DNA from: Stomoxys calcitrans | Taxonomy: Eukaryota; Arthropoda; Insecta; Diptera; Muscidae | Length of the DNA stretch: 64,000 bases | Direction: 5' to 3' | Assembly (NCBI RefSeq): GCF_963082655.1 | Contig: NC_081553.1 | Span: 225,760,570 to 225,824,569 of the forward strand | Shown here: positions 33,769-44,880 of the stretch, piece after piece | Layout: each line of letters opens with the position of its first letter | How positions within the stretch are numbered: the stretch's first letter is position 1 | Translations under genes and position numbers: made by a program | Notes under the pieces: model-generated | The model's input: the letters and a program-made list of their open reading frames with translations, nothing else | Databases searched by the model: none | What the model was told of the DNA's origin: nothing

Positions 33769-35201
33769 ATATAAACGCACGCCGATGCGAAGTGTTTTCG
33801 CTCTAAAACACATATTTTTATTCCAATTTTTTTAAACTTTGGCAGGAGACCTTTTTTATTCTAACACATTTGTATTGTAAACCCTGGGCAAATCTATCAA
33901 TGTTTTAGTGTAGGCCCCATATAAGGTTCCATTTCACAAATAGACATTTTTATATAGAGTTTAATGAAGTGTAAATGAATTTTAGAGTAGATAGAATCCG
34001 AGTTGAGAAATGTTTTATACATTGTTGGAAAGGTATGAAAATTTCCTTTACGATAAGGTATGTTGCGTAAATATGGCTATAGTGTGTCATGTGCAATTAG
34101 GACAACAAAAACAAAATTTGGGAAATTCGACTTTTTTGAAAAATTGACTTTTTTATTGCCGGTTCCATAAAATGGAATAGAATAGAGATATTTCCATGAT
34201 TCTTTTTGTGTTTTGTAGAAGAAGTGTTACCAAATAAAAGTTTATTTAACATCTTTGCAATAAAATGTGACGTAATACTTGTTTTTTAGCAATGAATATA
34301 GCACTACTTGAAAATTGACTTTTTTCAGTATTTTGATCGCTACGATCTCATTTATGGCTAGGATATGGCGAGACATACCTTAAAATGTTGGGAACATTTT
34401 AAGCTTTCATTTAAGTTCAAAAAAAGCGAAAAAATCCCCGTGGAACTTTTTTTCCAGTGAGAAACTTTTGAAGTTTAGTAAAAAAATTGGCCATTTTGGT
34501 CTTAAGATAACGGTGTTGTTTGATATCGAAATTAGCCAAATTAGCACTTAAAACTTTTCTTAATACCTCGACTTTGTGAAAATGGAAAGAAATGATAATG
34601 CTTTGACGGCCAAAGTTTGCGAAAACTTAAAGGAAATGGGAGTATCTTTTTTGAAAAATTTTGCAATTTTTTGACAAAAAAATATTTTTCATATTGAAAA
34701 CGATGCCATTTTTAAACCGCCAAAGATATTCACGTGATTCCTTTTGTATTTTATGCACACATATGCTGGCATAATTTGTGTGAAGTATGAAGTTTATAGC
34801 TTTAAAATTGACGGAGTTATTTAAAAAACACTGAAAAAAACCAAGGCCAAATTTTCATATTTTAAAATTAAACAATTCATAACTCCTTAACAGTACACGA
34901 TGGCATGGTACTTTATGCATAAGTTTTTTAGATCTTGTCAAGCTCTTTCTCTAGAGTCCTAAATCATGTAAATCGGTTGAGTAGATCAAAAGTTATGGCC
35001 CCCAGAAGCTTGGAGAAGTCAAAAGTGGTCAACTTTGACACCCTGTAGCTCACCCTGTATTAAAGATATGGACCAACAACAGCACTTTTCTGAAAGCCTA
35101 TGTCCTCCTCTACAAATGTCTAGAACATTTTGTATGGCTAAAATCAACAGATAAAAAGTTGTAGACTTATTTCCAATTTTTTTGCCATTTGGCCCACTGT
35201 G
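33769..35201 (-). repeat. Transib right terminal inverted repeat (~1,433 bp)
   Basis: Reverse complement of 29,855-31,289, from AAACGCACGCCGATGCGAAG to the terminal CACTGTG at 35,195-35,201. It begins only about 45 bp after the transposase stop codon, so the transcript's end probably lies inside this arm. Confidence 0.88.
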
Positions 35202-35206
35202 CGACG
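35202..35206. repeat. Target-site duplication CGACG, right copy
   Basis: Exact copy of 29,850-29,854, directly after the terminal CACTGTG. Confidence 0.9.
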
Positions 35207-35820
35207 TAGGTCTCCCAACACCATGGGGGTCTAGAAAGCCATCCGAGAACAATTGACGAATCTGTCCACAAAATTATGTCCGTGGTCTTGAAATCAAACA
35301 AAGACATTACGTAGTTAACAAGTCTTGCGAGCAATTTCGCACCATTGAGTTCTAGTCTTGGCAAACTTATTGTCTGTAGCGGGGCCACCTTACTTTTGGC
35401 CACCAATAGGCTGGAATGTGAGGCATTGTCAGAAGACCGCACCTTGACATATACACAAGCGCAATACGCCGCCTTTGATGCGTCTGAAAACCCATGAATT
35501 TGAATGTGATCGGACGGCATGCATCTAATCCAACGAGGAACTCGAATGGAATTAATGTCGGAAAAGTCCAAGAGCAATTGCTCCCACGAATGGCGGGAGT
35601 CATCACTTATTGTGTCGTCCCAACCAGAACCCTCAAGCCAGAGATGTTGCATTAAAATCTTCGCCTTTACAATAATGGGTGTTATCCATCCAGCTGGGTC
35701 AAAGAGTTGCGCTACAGTCGATAGTACTTTTCTCTTTGTAGGGTTTATGCAATGTTCAAAGTTAAGGGATTTGGGAGTGGACATGAATTTGTTATCCATA
35801 TTTGAATCGAAATGTCTCCA
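35202..35820 (-). pseudogene. BEL/Pao pol fragment: end of RT region and RNase H, truncated on both sides
   Basis: The open frame (ATG at 35,799, but open slightly further upstream to an in-frame TAG at 35,821-35,823) reads VAQLFDPAGWITPIIVKAKI, characteristic of the Pao-type post-RT region. RNase H residues follow: D106 (GFSDAS), E150 (LPRLEL) and D180 (WTDSS). The pol sequence ends at the CGACG where Transib begins; the last 11 codons of the reported frame come from the transposon end. Upstream the element is cut by a 130-family remnant, so RT catalytic motifs, protease, gag and the 5' LTR are absent. Confidence 0.85.
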
Positions 35821-35925
35821 CTAAAAAGCGGAGATTGGTAATGCGATTAGTTCGAAATTTTTTCCATTCTTACAATCATTTGGGAGTAGAGCACAAATTT
35901 GCCCAGGAGCAGAGCAGGGGCAAAG
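35821..35925. repeat. 130-bp family remnant joined to the truncated BEL end
   Basis: CGGAGATTGGTAATGCGATT and TTCGAAATTTT resemble the leader of the 130-bp family (compare 3,430-3,470), and TTTGGGAGTAGAGCACAAAT resembles its monomer. It is too short to tell whether a deletion or an insertion made the joint. Confidence 0.6.
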
Positions 35926-36195
35926 TTTTCACTCATCAATGAGTGCTTTCAGAGTTGAGTTTATCAACGCTAAGGGATCCTTTTTATAGCCGAGTCCAAA
36001 CGGTGTGCCGCAGTGCGACACCTCTTTGGGGAGAATTCTTTACATGACCATGCATGGTATGGTACCTCGCAAATGTCGCCAGCATTAAGAGGGGATAATC
36101 ACCGCTTCAAATTTTGTCCGAAGTTCCGCCAGGATTCGAACGCAGGCGTTCAGCGTCATAGGTGGACATAGGCTACAGTAGCACGATATCCACAT
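35926..36195 (-). mobile_element. tRNA-derived SINE, degraded
   Basis: On the minus strand the B box is GCGTTCGAATCCTGGCGGAA, and the body retains CCTCTTAATGCTGGCGACA, GTGTCGCACTGCGGCACACC and TATAAAAAGGATCCC. The A-box end (36,160-36,195) is rearranged. A small duplication (CATGACCATGCATGGTATGG) interrupts the body. Confidence 0.75.
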
Positions 36196-36947
36196 TCAGG
36201 GCAAAGTGTACCCACCCTAAATAGATATTAGAGAGTTAAAGAAGGCGCAGTGGAGCGAGCCCTGTCCAGCTAGTCATGAATAAGTTCATCCCACCAACTT
36301 TTCTGCATTTGTTCTGTTCTTCATTATTTATCCATTATACATCTACATGGATGATAAATAATATATTTTGCATATGTTTGCTATCTAGTTATTCATTCAC
36401 ATAAAAACAAAAAAAAAAAAACAAAAACGATTTACGAAACTGATGAAATGAAAAGCAAAACAAAATAATTGGTTCTCATTCACTGAAGAATTCTAATTTC
36501 CCTTGAAAGTACCCTCACCTATACAGCTATAGGGGGTCAATTAAGTAGAGAGCTTAAGGACCATTTCCATTCTTTGCATGCGGATAGCTTATAATACCTA
36601 CAACAAAAAAAAACTTAGTATTGGTAAAAAAAAAAATTGATGTACACATAGCGATATTCAAACATTTATGAATATGATGCAAAATCTCATGGTGGTACTC
36701 ATTTCATGGAAGTTGTACTTGAACTCAGTTCTTTGATTTGCTGAATTATTACCCCATCAATTCGATTGAAATCCATTTTGACTTTCATGAAGCCCTTTTA
36801 AAGCATCTTAGTTCACATTTGATGTTTATTGTATATTGACAGACTGCTGGGCAATGCTTCGTTGAAGTCATAGTTTGGAACAATAGGAATACAGTGTTGC
36901 CATATGGATTTCTAGTCTCTAATACTCTATAGTTTAATTTCTATATT
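36196..36947. other. No gene seen
   Basis: AT-rich unique sequence with A-rich tracts near 36,410 and 36,630. No supported frame. Confidence 0.55.
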
Positions 36948-38439
36948 TTTATACCCTTCACTATAGGATGGGGGTATACTAAATTCGTCATTCTGTTTGT
37001 AACACCTCGAAATATGCGTCTGAGACCCCATAAAGTATATATATTCTTGATCGCCATGTCATTTTAAGTCGATCTGGCCATGTCCGTCCGTCTGTCTGTC
37101 GAAAGCACGCTAACTTTCGAAGGACTTAAGCTAGCCGCTTGAAATTTTGCACAAATATTTATTATCAGTGTAGGTCGGTTGGGATTGTAAATGAGCCATA
37201 TCGGTCCAAGTTTTGATATAGCTGCCATATAAACCGATCTTGGGTCTTGACTTTTTGAGCCTCTAGAGGGCGCAATACTCGTCCGATTCAACTGAAATTT
37301 TGCACATAGTGTTTTGGTATCACTTCCAACAACTGTGTTAAATATGATTCAAATCGGTTCATAATCTGGTATAGCTGTTATATAAACCGATATTGGGTCT
37401 TGACTTCTTAAGCCTCTAGAGGGCGCAATTCTCATAGGATTTGACATAAATTTTGCACATGGTGTTTCGGTATCACTTCCAACAACTGTGCTAAGTATGG
37501 TTTAAATTGGAGTATAACCTGATATAGCTGCAATATAAACCGATCTGGGATCTTGACTTCTTGAGCCTCTAGAGGGCTCAATTCTCGTCCGATTTGGCTG
37601 AAATTTTACATGAGGTGTTTTGCTACGACTTCCCATAACTACGCTAAGTACGGTTCAAATCGGTCAATGTTTTGATATAGCTGCCATATAAACCGATCTT
37701 GAGTCTTGACTTCTCTAGCCTCTTGAGGGCGCAATTCTCATCCGATTTGACTGAAATTTTGCACATGGTGTTTCGGTATCACTTTCAATAACTGCGCTAA
37801 GTATCGTGTAAATCGGTCAATGTTTTGATATAGCTGCCATATAAACCGATCTTGGGTCTTGACTTCTTGAGCCTCTAGAGGGCGCAATTCTAATCCGATT
37901 TCACTGAAATTTTGCACATGGTGTTTCGGTATCACTTCCAACAACTGCGCTAAGAATGGCCTAAATCGGTCCATGATTTGATATAGCTGTCATAAAAACC
38001 GATCTGGGGTCTTGACTTCTTGAGCCTCTAGAGGGCGCAATTCTCATCCGATTTGACTGAAATTTTGCATGAGATGTTTTGTTATGACTTCCAATAACTG
38101 TGCAAAGTATGGCGCAAATCGGTACATAACCTGATATAGCTGTCATATAAACCGATCTGGGATCTTGACTTCTTTAGCCTCTAGAGGGCGCAATTCTCAT
38201 CCGATTTGGCTGAAATTTTGTACAACGCCTTCTCTCATGACCTTCAACATACGTGTCCAATATGGTCTGATTCGATCAATAGCTTGATACAGCTCCCATA
38301 TAAACCTATCTCCCAATTTTACTTCTTGAGCCCTTACAAGGCGCAATTCTTATCGAAATGAACTGAAATATTGCACAATGACTTCTACAATATTCAGCAT
38401 TCATTTATGATCCGAATCGGACGATAACTTGTTCTATGT
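36948..38439 (-). repeat. 153-bp element: tail plus 8 to 9 'd' units, minus; head truncated
   Basis: The reversed tail (36,948-37,150) has TATACCCTTCACTATAGGAT, CATTCTGTTTGTAACACCTC and GCCATGTCCGTCCGTCTGTC. The mark TTGACTTCTTGAGCCTCTAG or its variants recurs near 37,249, 37,398, 37,552, 37,707, 37,860, 38,011 and 38,164, a period of 149-155 bp. The array is cut in the pre-head zone at about 38,439 by the 130-bp family. Confidence 0.9.
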
Positions 38440-39107
38440 ACATGATCGGTTTGGGGGATGGGGCGGCCACTGAGTGACTTGGCTCCGAAAATATCTATCA
38501 GATTCGAGTTCTACTCTAAAATACCTCTTAATTGAATCCTATATTACAATTGTCAGCAAATACGTCCTATTTAGGTGGTGTTAAGGGGGTGAGAAGTGGC
38601 TCCATAGACAAATTTTCCCGAATATTGATATCAGATTCGTAATTTACTCCCAAAGACCTTTCATTTGAACTCCATATTGCTATTGTCGTAAATTTGTCCC
38701 TTTTGGGGGATGTTTTTGGGGAAATGCGGTCCCTCCAAACGCTTGGCTCCACATACCAGATTCGTATTCATATTGCCATATTGCCTTGGGCAGTAATAAA
38801 GCCCTCTTTGGGGTTTTTTTTGAAGAAGGGATAGACCCCCAGAAACTTGGTCCCATATTTGGATATCAGATTCGTATTCTACTCGCAAATACCTTTCATT
38901 TGAGTCCCATATTGTCGTGATTGGTCAATGTGTATATTTGGTTGGTTTCGGGGGTGGGGCGTCCCCCCTAGGTACCCCATCCGAAATTTGGATACTAAAT
39001 TTTAGTTTTGAGTTTACGGCAAGAGGGCACACAAAATTTCGGTCAAATCGCACCACCCATCTCCGAGACCTGGCGTTTCTGGAAATTAGAGTAAGAGGAG
39101 GGTCAGG
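38440..39107 (-). repeat. 130-bp family, minus half of an inverted pair
   Basis: Monomers read CCTTTCATTTGAGTCCCATA and CAGATTCGTATTCTACTC. The leader lies at the right, with CACCACCCATCTCCGAGACC. It faces the plus copy that begins at 39,114. Confidence 0.82.
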
Positions 39108-39694
39108 GGTAGCGGACCCTCCCCTTTACTCTAATTTTCAAAAACGCCAGATCTCGTAGATTGGTGCACCGATTTAAGCGCAATTTTGTATGCCACCTTA
39201 TAGTAAACCAAAAACACGAAATTTTTAAAAAAAATTTGGGATGAAATAACCTGGGGCGACGCCCCATCCCAGAACCCAACCGAACGGACATGTTTACCGA
39301 TTGGGACAATATGGGTACTAAATGAAAGGTTTTAAAGAGCAGAACCCAAACTTGGGATAAATTTTTACAAAAATTCCAATTAAAGTAAAATTTTACAAAA
39401 TTTCTGATTAAAAATACATTTTTACAGGGGGGGCGGACTCTCCCCCTTTTTCAAATTTTCAAAAACGCCAAATCTCGTAGATGGGTGCACCGATTTAAGC
39501 GCAATTTTGTATGCCACCTTATAGTAACCCAAAAACACAAAATTTGTAAAAATTTTTGGGGTCAAATAACCTGGGGCGACGCCCCATCCCAAAACCCAAC
39601 CGAACGGACATGTTTAACGATTGGGACAATATGGGTACCAAATGAAAGGTTTTTAAGAGCAGAGCCTAAACTGGGCATAAAAATGTCATCCTAA
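39108..39694 (+). repeat. 130-bp family, plus half of an inverted pair
   Basis: It starts GGACCCTCCCCTTTACTCTA and CAAAAACGCCAGATCTCGTA, mirroring the left half across 39,104-39,113. The leader is duplicated internally (39,140-39,300 and 39,465-39,620 both contain ATAACCTGGGGCGACGCCCC). Confidence 0.82.
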
Positions 39695-40166
39695 TTGTCA
39701 TTTTTCTCTTAAAATACTTCATTGCTATAATATATAATCGTTTTATTATTTATAATCTAATGGGCTATATCGGACTATATCTCCATATAGCCCCCATATA
39801 GACCGGTCGTCCGATTTTTGGCCCATAAAAGCCACATTTATTATCCGATTTTGCTAAAATTTAGGACAGTGAGTTGTGTTAGGCCCTACGACATTCTTCT
39901 TCAATTTGGCTCAGATCGGCCCAGATTTGGATATAGCTGCCATATAGACCGATTCTCTGATTTGGGGTCTTAGGCTAATAAAAGTCACATTTATTATCCG
40001 ATTTTGCTGAAATTTGGGACAGTGAGTTGTGTTAGGCCCTACGACATTCTTCTTCAATTTGGCTCAGATCGGTCCAGATTTGGATATAGCTGTCATATAG
40101 ACCGATCCTCCGATTTGGGGTCTTAGGCCAATAAAAGCCACATTTATTATCCGATTTTGCTGAAAT
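39695..40166 (-). repeat. 153-bp 'a'-type monomers inserted within the 130-bp family
   Basis: The insert begins with AT-rich DNA and then has two to three units with CCCATATAGACCGG and GGCCCATAAAAGCCACATTT. The 130-family text AAATGTCATCCTAA is present on both sides (39,681-39,694 and 40,168-40,181), so the insert is bounded by a ~14-bp direct repeat. Confidence 0.75.
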
Positions 40167-40845
40167 AAAATGTCATCCTAAGTGTCGGGGGGTCCCCCAC
40201 CCCCAAAAACACCACCCAACAGGACACCTACCGCTTTGGGCAATATAGGTATTAAATGAAAGGTATTGAAAAGTAGAGTACAAATCTGACATAAAAATGT
40301 ATTCCTTGGTGTCTGAGGGGTCTCCCCACTCCCCAAAACCTCTAGCAGGACATATTTACCGATTGGGATAATATGGAATTCAAATGGAAGGTTTTTTGGG
40401 AGTTAAAAACGAATATGGTATTTAAAATTGGGTCCAAGTACCTAGGAGGCCGCCTCAGACCAAAAGCCGACACCAAAGTAGCCCTCAAACTCAAAAGTGG
40501 ACCGATCGGGACAATATTGAACTCATATGAAAGGTGTTAGGGAGTAGAATACGAATATGTCAAAAATTTTAATCAAGTACCCAGGACGCCGCCGCAAGCC
40601 CAAAATCGCCCCAAAAGTACAGTCAAAAATCAAAGTGAACCGAACGGGACAGTATGGGACTCAAATGAAAGATATGCGGGAGTAGAATACGAATATGGTG
40701 TCAAAAATTTGGATCCAAATACCTAGGGCGCCGCCCCAATAGTACCGCCCAGAAAAAGTAGACCAATCGGGACAATATGGGACTCAAATGAAAGATATTC
40801 GGGAGTAGAATATGAATATGATGTCAAACATTGAATAAAAGTACT
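40167..40845 (+). repeat. 130-bp family, plus
   Basis: Units with GGGACTCAAATGAAAGATAT and GGGAGTAGAATACGAATATG are separated by GCCGCCCCAA-type spacers. Confidence 0.8.
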
Positions 40846-42054
40846 TTTGCATTTTTTTTTTTTCATTTTCGAATGAAAAAAAAAGTCTTGGTGGCAACAC
40901 TGCTTTAACCAAAAAAAATCTCCATATCTAATAATGTTTTTATAGCAAACCACTAAAACCGCTGATTTTTCATTCCGTTTGTCATGCGGAAACAGATGGC
41001 ACAACAATGGAGAAATCTCCCTAAAGTTCACAGATTGACGGACTGTCTGTCTGTCTCTCTGTCTCCGCCGAGAGTGAATGGAAAGGAAGACAAAAACAGA
41101 TGTATAATCCATAACATAGCGAACCATAGAGAAGATTGGAAGAAAAAAAAACCAAAATGGAACCGAATAGTTCCAAAGCTCATAACGACACATGAAAACC
41201 ACAATTTGCAAATTATTTTATATTTTTTTTACTATGCAAGGCGAGAAGGGTACGAGGAATGTGCTGAAGCTGGGTAGACAATTTTGATTTAGATTTTTAT
41301 TTCATGAATATGGGATATTGTGCAATGTCACAATTGTTGACAGTTATTTGATACTCATTGACATTTATGAAGAGCCAGACACCGAAACTCACAGTGAAGG
41401 CAAACAAAATGTGCCAACAACAAAAATCAAAGTGTGAGCAAAATATGCTTAAAATGGCTTAGGTTTTGGGTGTGTGTGTGTGTGTGTATGTGTGTTTGTC
41501 ATTGATGTTGGTGATTGGGTTTAGGGTTGGGTATGGCTTATGAGGAAATGAGATTTGAGATATTTATGTGGGTAATGAGTATTGTATGTCGCAGAGTCTA
41601 TTTTTAGCAATAATGAGGAAAGTGAAGTTTGACTTACAGTTTTACTAATTAGATAAGGGGTATACAAACTTTCTCATGATGTATGTAACATCGCGATGTA
41701 GTGTTACGAGAGACCCTCTAAGATGTTCATGCTTTTTGATGGCATATTTAACGTAAGCCCACCTTTTTATCTTTTTTTTTTATTTATGGAGCGATTGGTT
41801 AATGGTTTGCAAATTTAGCCTTCAAATACAAATTTTCTGTTCAATTTATATCTATTCCATTATTTTGATTTTTTACATTCACTATTGCATATCCTAGGGG
41901 GTTATATGTTGTTAAATACTACTGCATACTTTTAGGCTCAACAATTTGTTTTCTCATCAATACTTCAAAAAAATTTCTATGGAACATATATTTGTTTTAT
42001 TATTTTGAATCTTTAATCTACTAAATAAATAGTAGATTAAAGATTCTTTAACCC
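40846..42054. other. No gene seen; (TG)n tract and a perfect 17-bp hairpin
   Basis: AT-rich unique DNA. The TG run is at about 41,469-41,492. The hairpin at 42,007-42,046 is listed separately. A TCTG-rich stretch at 41,044-41,058 is short. Confidence 0.5.
42007..42046. repeat. Perfect 17-bp inverted repeat, 6-nt loop
   Basis: GAATCTTTAATCTACTA and TAGTAGATTAAAGATTC flank AATAAA. It stands at the edge of the following 130-bp family block and might be an element end or a hairpin terminator-like structure. Confidence 0.85.
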
Positions 42055-42890
42055 TCTAATACCTTTCATTATAACCCTATATTGCAATGGTCGATATATA
42101 AGTCCTGTTTTGGAGAATTAACATGGAGACATTTTGGCACGAATGTGGATATCGAATTCGTATCATTGAAGCGCATGGGTCCGCCAATTATGCTCAACGC
42201 GTGTGTTCAAAACCTGACGAGAACATTTTAAAGTGGTGGTTATGCCCTCCTAAGGGTTGGCGACATTTGTGAGGTACTATGCCATGCATAGACAGCATTC
42301 CTTGATATGTGAGTAGTTTGCCCCTGTTCCTTACTAAAATGTTCATGGGCATATTTTTGTTCTACTCCCAATAAATTTCTTTGGACTCCTTTTTTGTAAT
42401 GGGTAAATATTTCCGGTTTGGGTGTATTTTGAAAGTGGGAGTGATCAACCAGACACTTACCCCTTAAAGTAAAAATAAACTTCGTGCTTTACTCTCAAAT
42501 ACTTTTTATATGAGTGGGATGGCACTTCGCCCAAATATGGTTGTCAAATTCGGCCTCACAAGTGTCATTCTCCTAATCTACCCCAAAATTGCTTTCACTT
42601 GAGTCCCATATAGCAATGGTCGGCTAATATGCCCATTTGAGGGGTTTCGGGTACACCTCCCATTACATGGACCACTTTTTTCCCAAATTCGTAATGTACG
42701 CCTGAATACCTTTCATTTGAGTCCCATATTGACATGAACGTCCAATATGTTTGTTTGGGGGAATTTTGAGGTTGACCCGGCCCGCTGGGTACATAGAATC
42801 AAAATTAATACCATATTCGTAGTCTACTCTTCAATACCTTTCATTTGATACCCATATTGTTGCGATCGGTCCACTTTTGATTTTGGATGG
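42055..42890 (-). repeat. 130-bp family, minus, interrupted by a SINE
   Basis: ACCTTTCATTATAACCCTAT near 42,060 and CCTTTCATTTGAGTCCCATA near 42,712 mark minus-strand monomers. The SINE at 42,165-42,362 splits them. Confidence 0.75.
42165..42362 (+). mobile_element. tRNA-derived SINE, degenerate, internally deleted
   Basis: The B-box relic is GTGTTCAAAACCTGACGAGA. The body retains CCCTCCTAAGGGTTGGCGAC, GAGGTACTATGCCATG and GTTTGCCCCTGTTCCTTAC. The part between CCATGCATAG and CTTGATATGTGAG is deleted relative to the copy at 59,219. Confidence 0.7.
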
Positions 42891-43399
42891 AGTTTTTGGG
42901 ATAAGGGCTACACAATTTTTTGATATCCGAAGGGGGGAGCGGACCCTCCCCCTTACCACAATTTTCAAAAACCTCAGATCTCGGAGATGGGTGCACCAAA
43001 ATCAAGAAATTGGTATAAAATGTTGGGATCAACTAACCTGGGGGGGGACGCCCCATCTCAAAACCCACCCGAACGGACATGTTCACCGACTGGGACAATA
43101 TGGATATCAAATGAAAGGTATTTAAGAGTAGAGTATGAATTTGGCATACAAATTTCACCCTTAGTGTCGGGCGGGTCCCCCACCCCCAAAAACAGCACCG
43201 CTTTGGGCAATATGGGTATCAAATGAGAGGTATTTAAGAGAAGTATGTACGTGGCATAAGAATGTTGCTGTAAATGTCGGGGGGGACACTCCCCACCCCC
43301 AAAAACACCACTCAGCAGGACACTTTTACCGCTTTGGGCAATATGGGTATCAAATGAAAGGTATTTAGGAGTAGAGTTCAAATCTGACATAAAAATTTT
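42891..43399 (+). repeat. 130-bp family, plus half of a second inverted arrangement
   Basis: After 42,890 the orientation turns to plus: GATATCCGAAGGGGGGAGCG, GACAATATGGATATCAAATG and TCAAATGAAAGGTATTTAGG. The turn mirrors that at 39,108. Confidence 0.78.
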
Positions 43400-44880
43400 T
43401 CGATTTAGAGTCATAGGCCAAAAAAAGCCACTTTTATTATCCGATTTTGCTGAAATTTGTGACAGTGAGTTGTGTTAGGCCCTTCGACATCCTTCGTCAT
43501 TTTGTCCCAGATCGGTCCAGATTTGGATATAGCTGCCATATAGACCGATCCGCCGATTTAGGGTTATGGGGCCATAAAAGCCACATTTATTTTCCGATTT
43601 TGCTAAAATTTGGGACAGTGAGTTGTGTTAGGCCCTACGATATTCTTCTTTAATTTGGCCTAGATCGGTCCAGATTTGAATATAGCTGCCATATAGACCC
43701 ATCCGCCTATTTAGGGTCTTAGGTCCATAAAAGCCACATTTATTGTTCGATTTTGCTTAAATTTGGTGCAGTGAGTTGTGTTAGGCCTTCGACATCATTC
43801 GTCAATTTGGCCCAGATCGGTCCAGATTTGGATATAGCTGCCATATAGACCGATCTCTTTATTTAAGGGGTTTAGGGCCATAACAGTTGCATTTACTATC
43901 CGATTTTGTTGAAATTTGGGACGGTGAGTTAAGTTAAGCCCCTTCACATTCTTCTTTAATTTGGCCTTGATCGGTCCAGATTTGAATATAGCTGCCATAT
44001 AGACCGATCCTCCGATTTAGGGTCTTTGGCCCATAAAAGGCGCATTTATTATCCGATTTTGCTGAAATTGCGGACAGTGAATTGTGTTAGGCCCTACGAT
44101 ATTCTTCTTTAATTTGGCCTAGATCGGTCCAGATTTGAATATAGCTGCCATATAGACCGATCAGCCGATTTAGGGTCTTAGGCCCATAAAAGCCACATTT
44201 ATTATCCGATTTTGCAGAAATTTGGGATAGTGAGTTGTCTTAGGCCCTTTGACATCCTTCTTCAATTTGGACCAGATCGGTCCAGATTTGGATATAGCTG
44301 TCATATAGACCGATCCTCCGATTTAGGGTCTTAGGCCCATAAAAGGCGCATTTATTGTCCGATTTTACTGAAATTTGGGGCAGTGAGTTGCCTTAGGCCC
44401 TTCGACATCCTTCATAAATTTGGTTATGATCGGTCTAGATTTGGATATAGCTGCCATATAGACCGATCCTTCGATTAAGGGTTTTAGGCCCATAAAAGGC
44501 GCATTTATTGTCCGATTTTGCTGAAATTTGGAACAGGGAGTTGTCTTAGGCCCTTCGATATGCTTCATCAATTTGGACCAGATCGGTCCAGATTTGGATA
44601 TAGCTGTCATATAGAACGATGCTCCGATTTAGGGTCTTAGGCCCATAAAAGGCGCATTTATTGTCCGATTTTACTGAAATTTGGGGCAGTGAGTTGTGTT
44701 AGGCCCTTCGATATCCTTCGTCAATTTGGCACAAATCGGTCCAGATTTGCATATAGCTGCCATATAGACCGATCCTCCGATTTAGAGTCCTAGGCCCATA
44801 AAAGCCACATTTATTATCCGATTTTGCTGACATTTGGGACAGAGAGTTGTGTTTGGCCCTTCGACATACTTTAATTGTTC
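43400..44880 (-). repeat. 153-bp 'a'-type array, about 10 units, minus
   Basis: Each unit has CATAAAAGCCACATTTATTA (or GGCGCATTTATTG), CCGATTTTGCTGAAATTTGG, GACAGTGAGTTGTGTTAGGC and ATATAGCTGCCATATAGACC, about 150 bp apart. Both ends are truncated; neither head nor tail is present. Confidence 0.9.

Larger units (their letters stand above)
29855..35201 (+). mobile_element. Complete autonomous Transib DNA transposon (5,347 bp)
   Basis: The element starts CACAGTGGGCCAAATGGC and ends with the exact reverse complement, GCCATTTGGCCCACTGTG. It has CGACG on both sides, about 1.43-kb inverted repeats and one 680-codon transposase frame between them. Transib is the transposon superfamily from which the vertebrate RAG1 core is thought to derive, and CACAGTG is also the recombination-signal heptamer. 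The insertion sits in the pol gene of a BEL element. The near identity of its two ends and the intact frame suggest recent movement. Confidence 0.93.
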
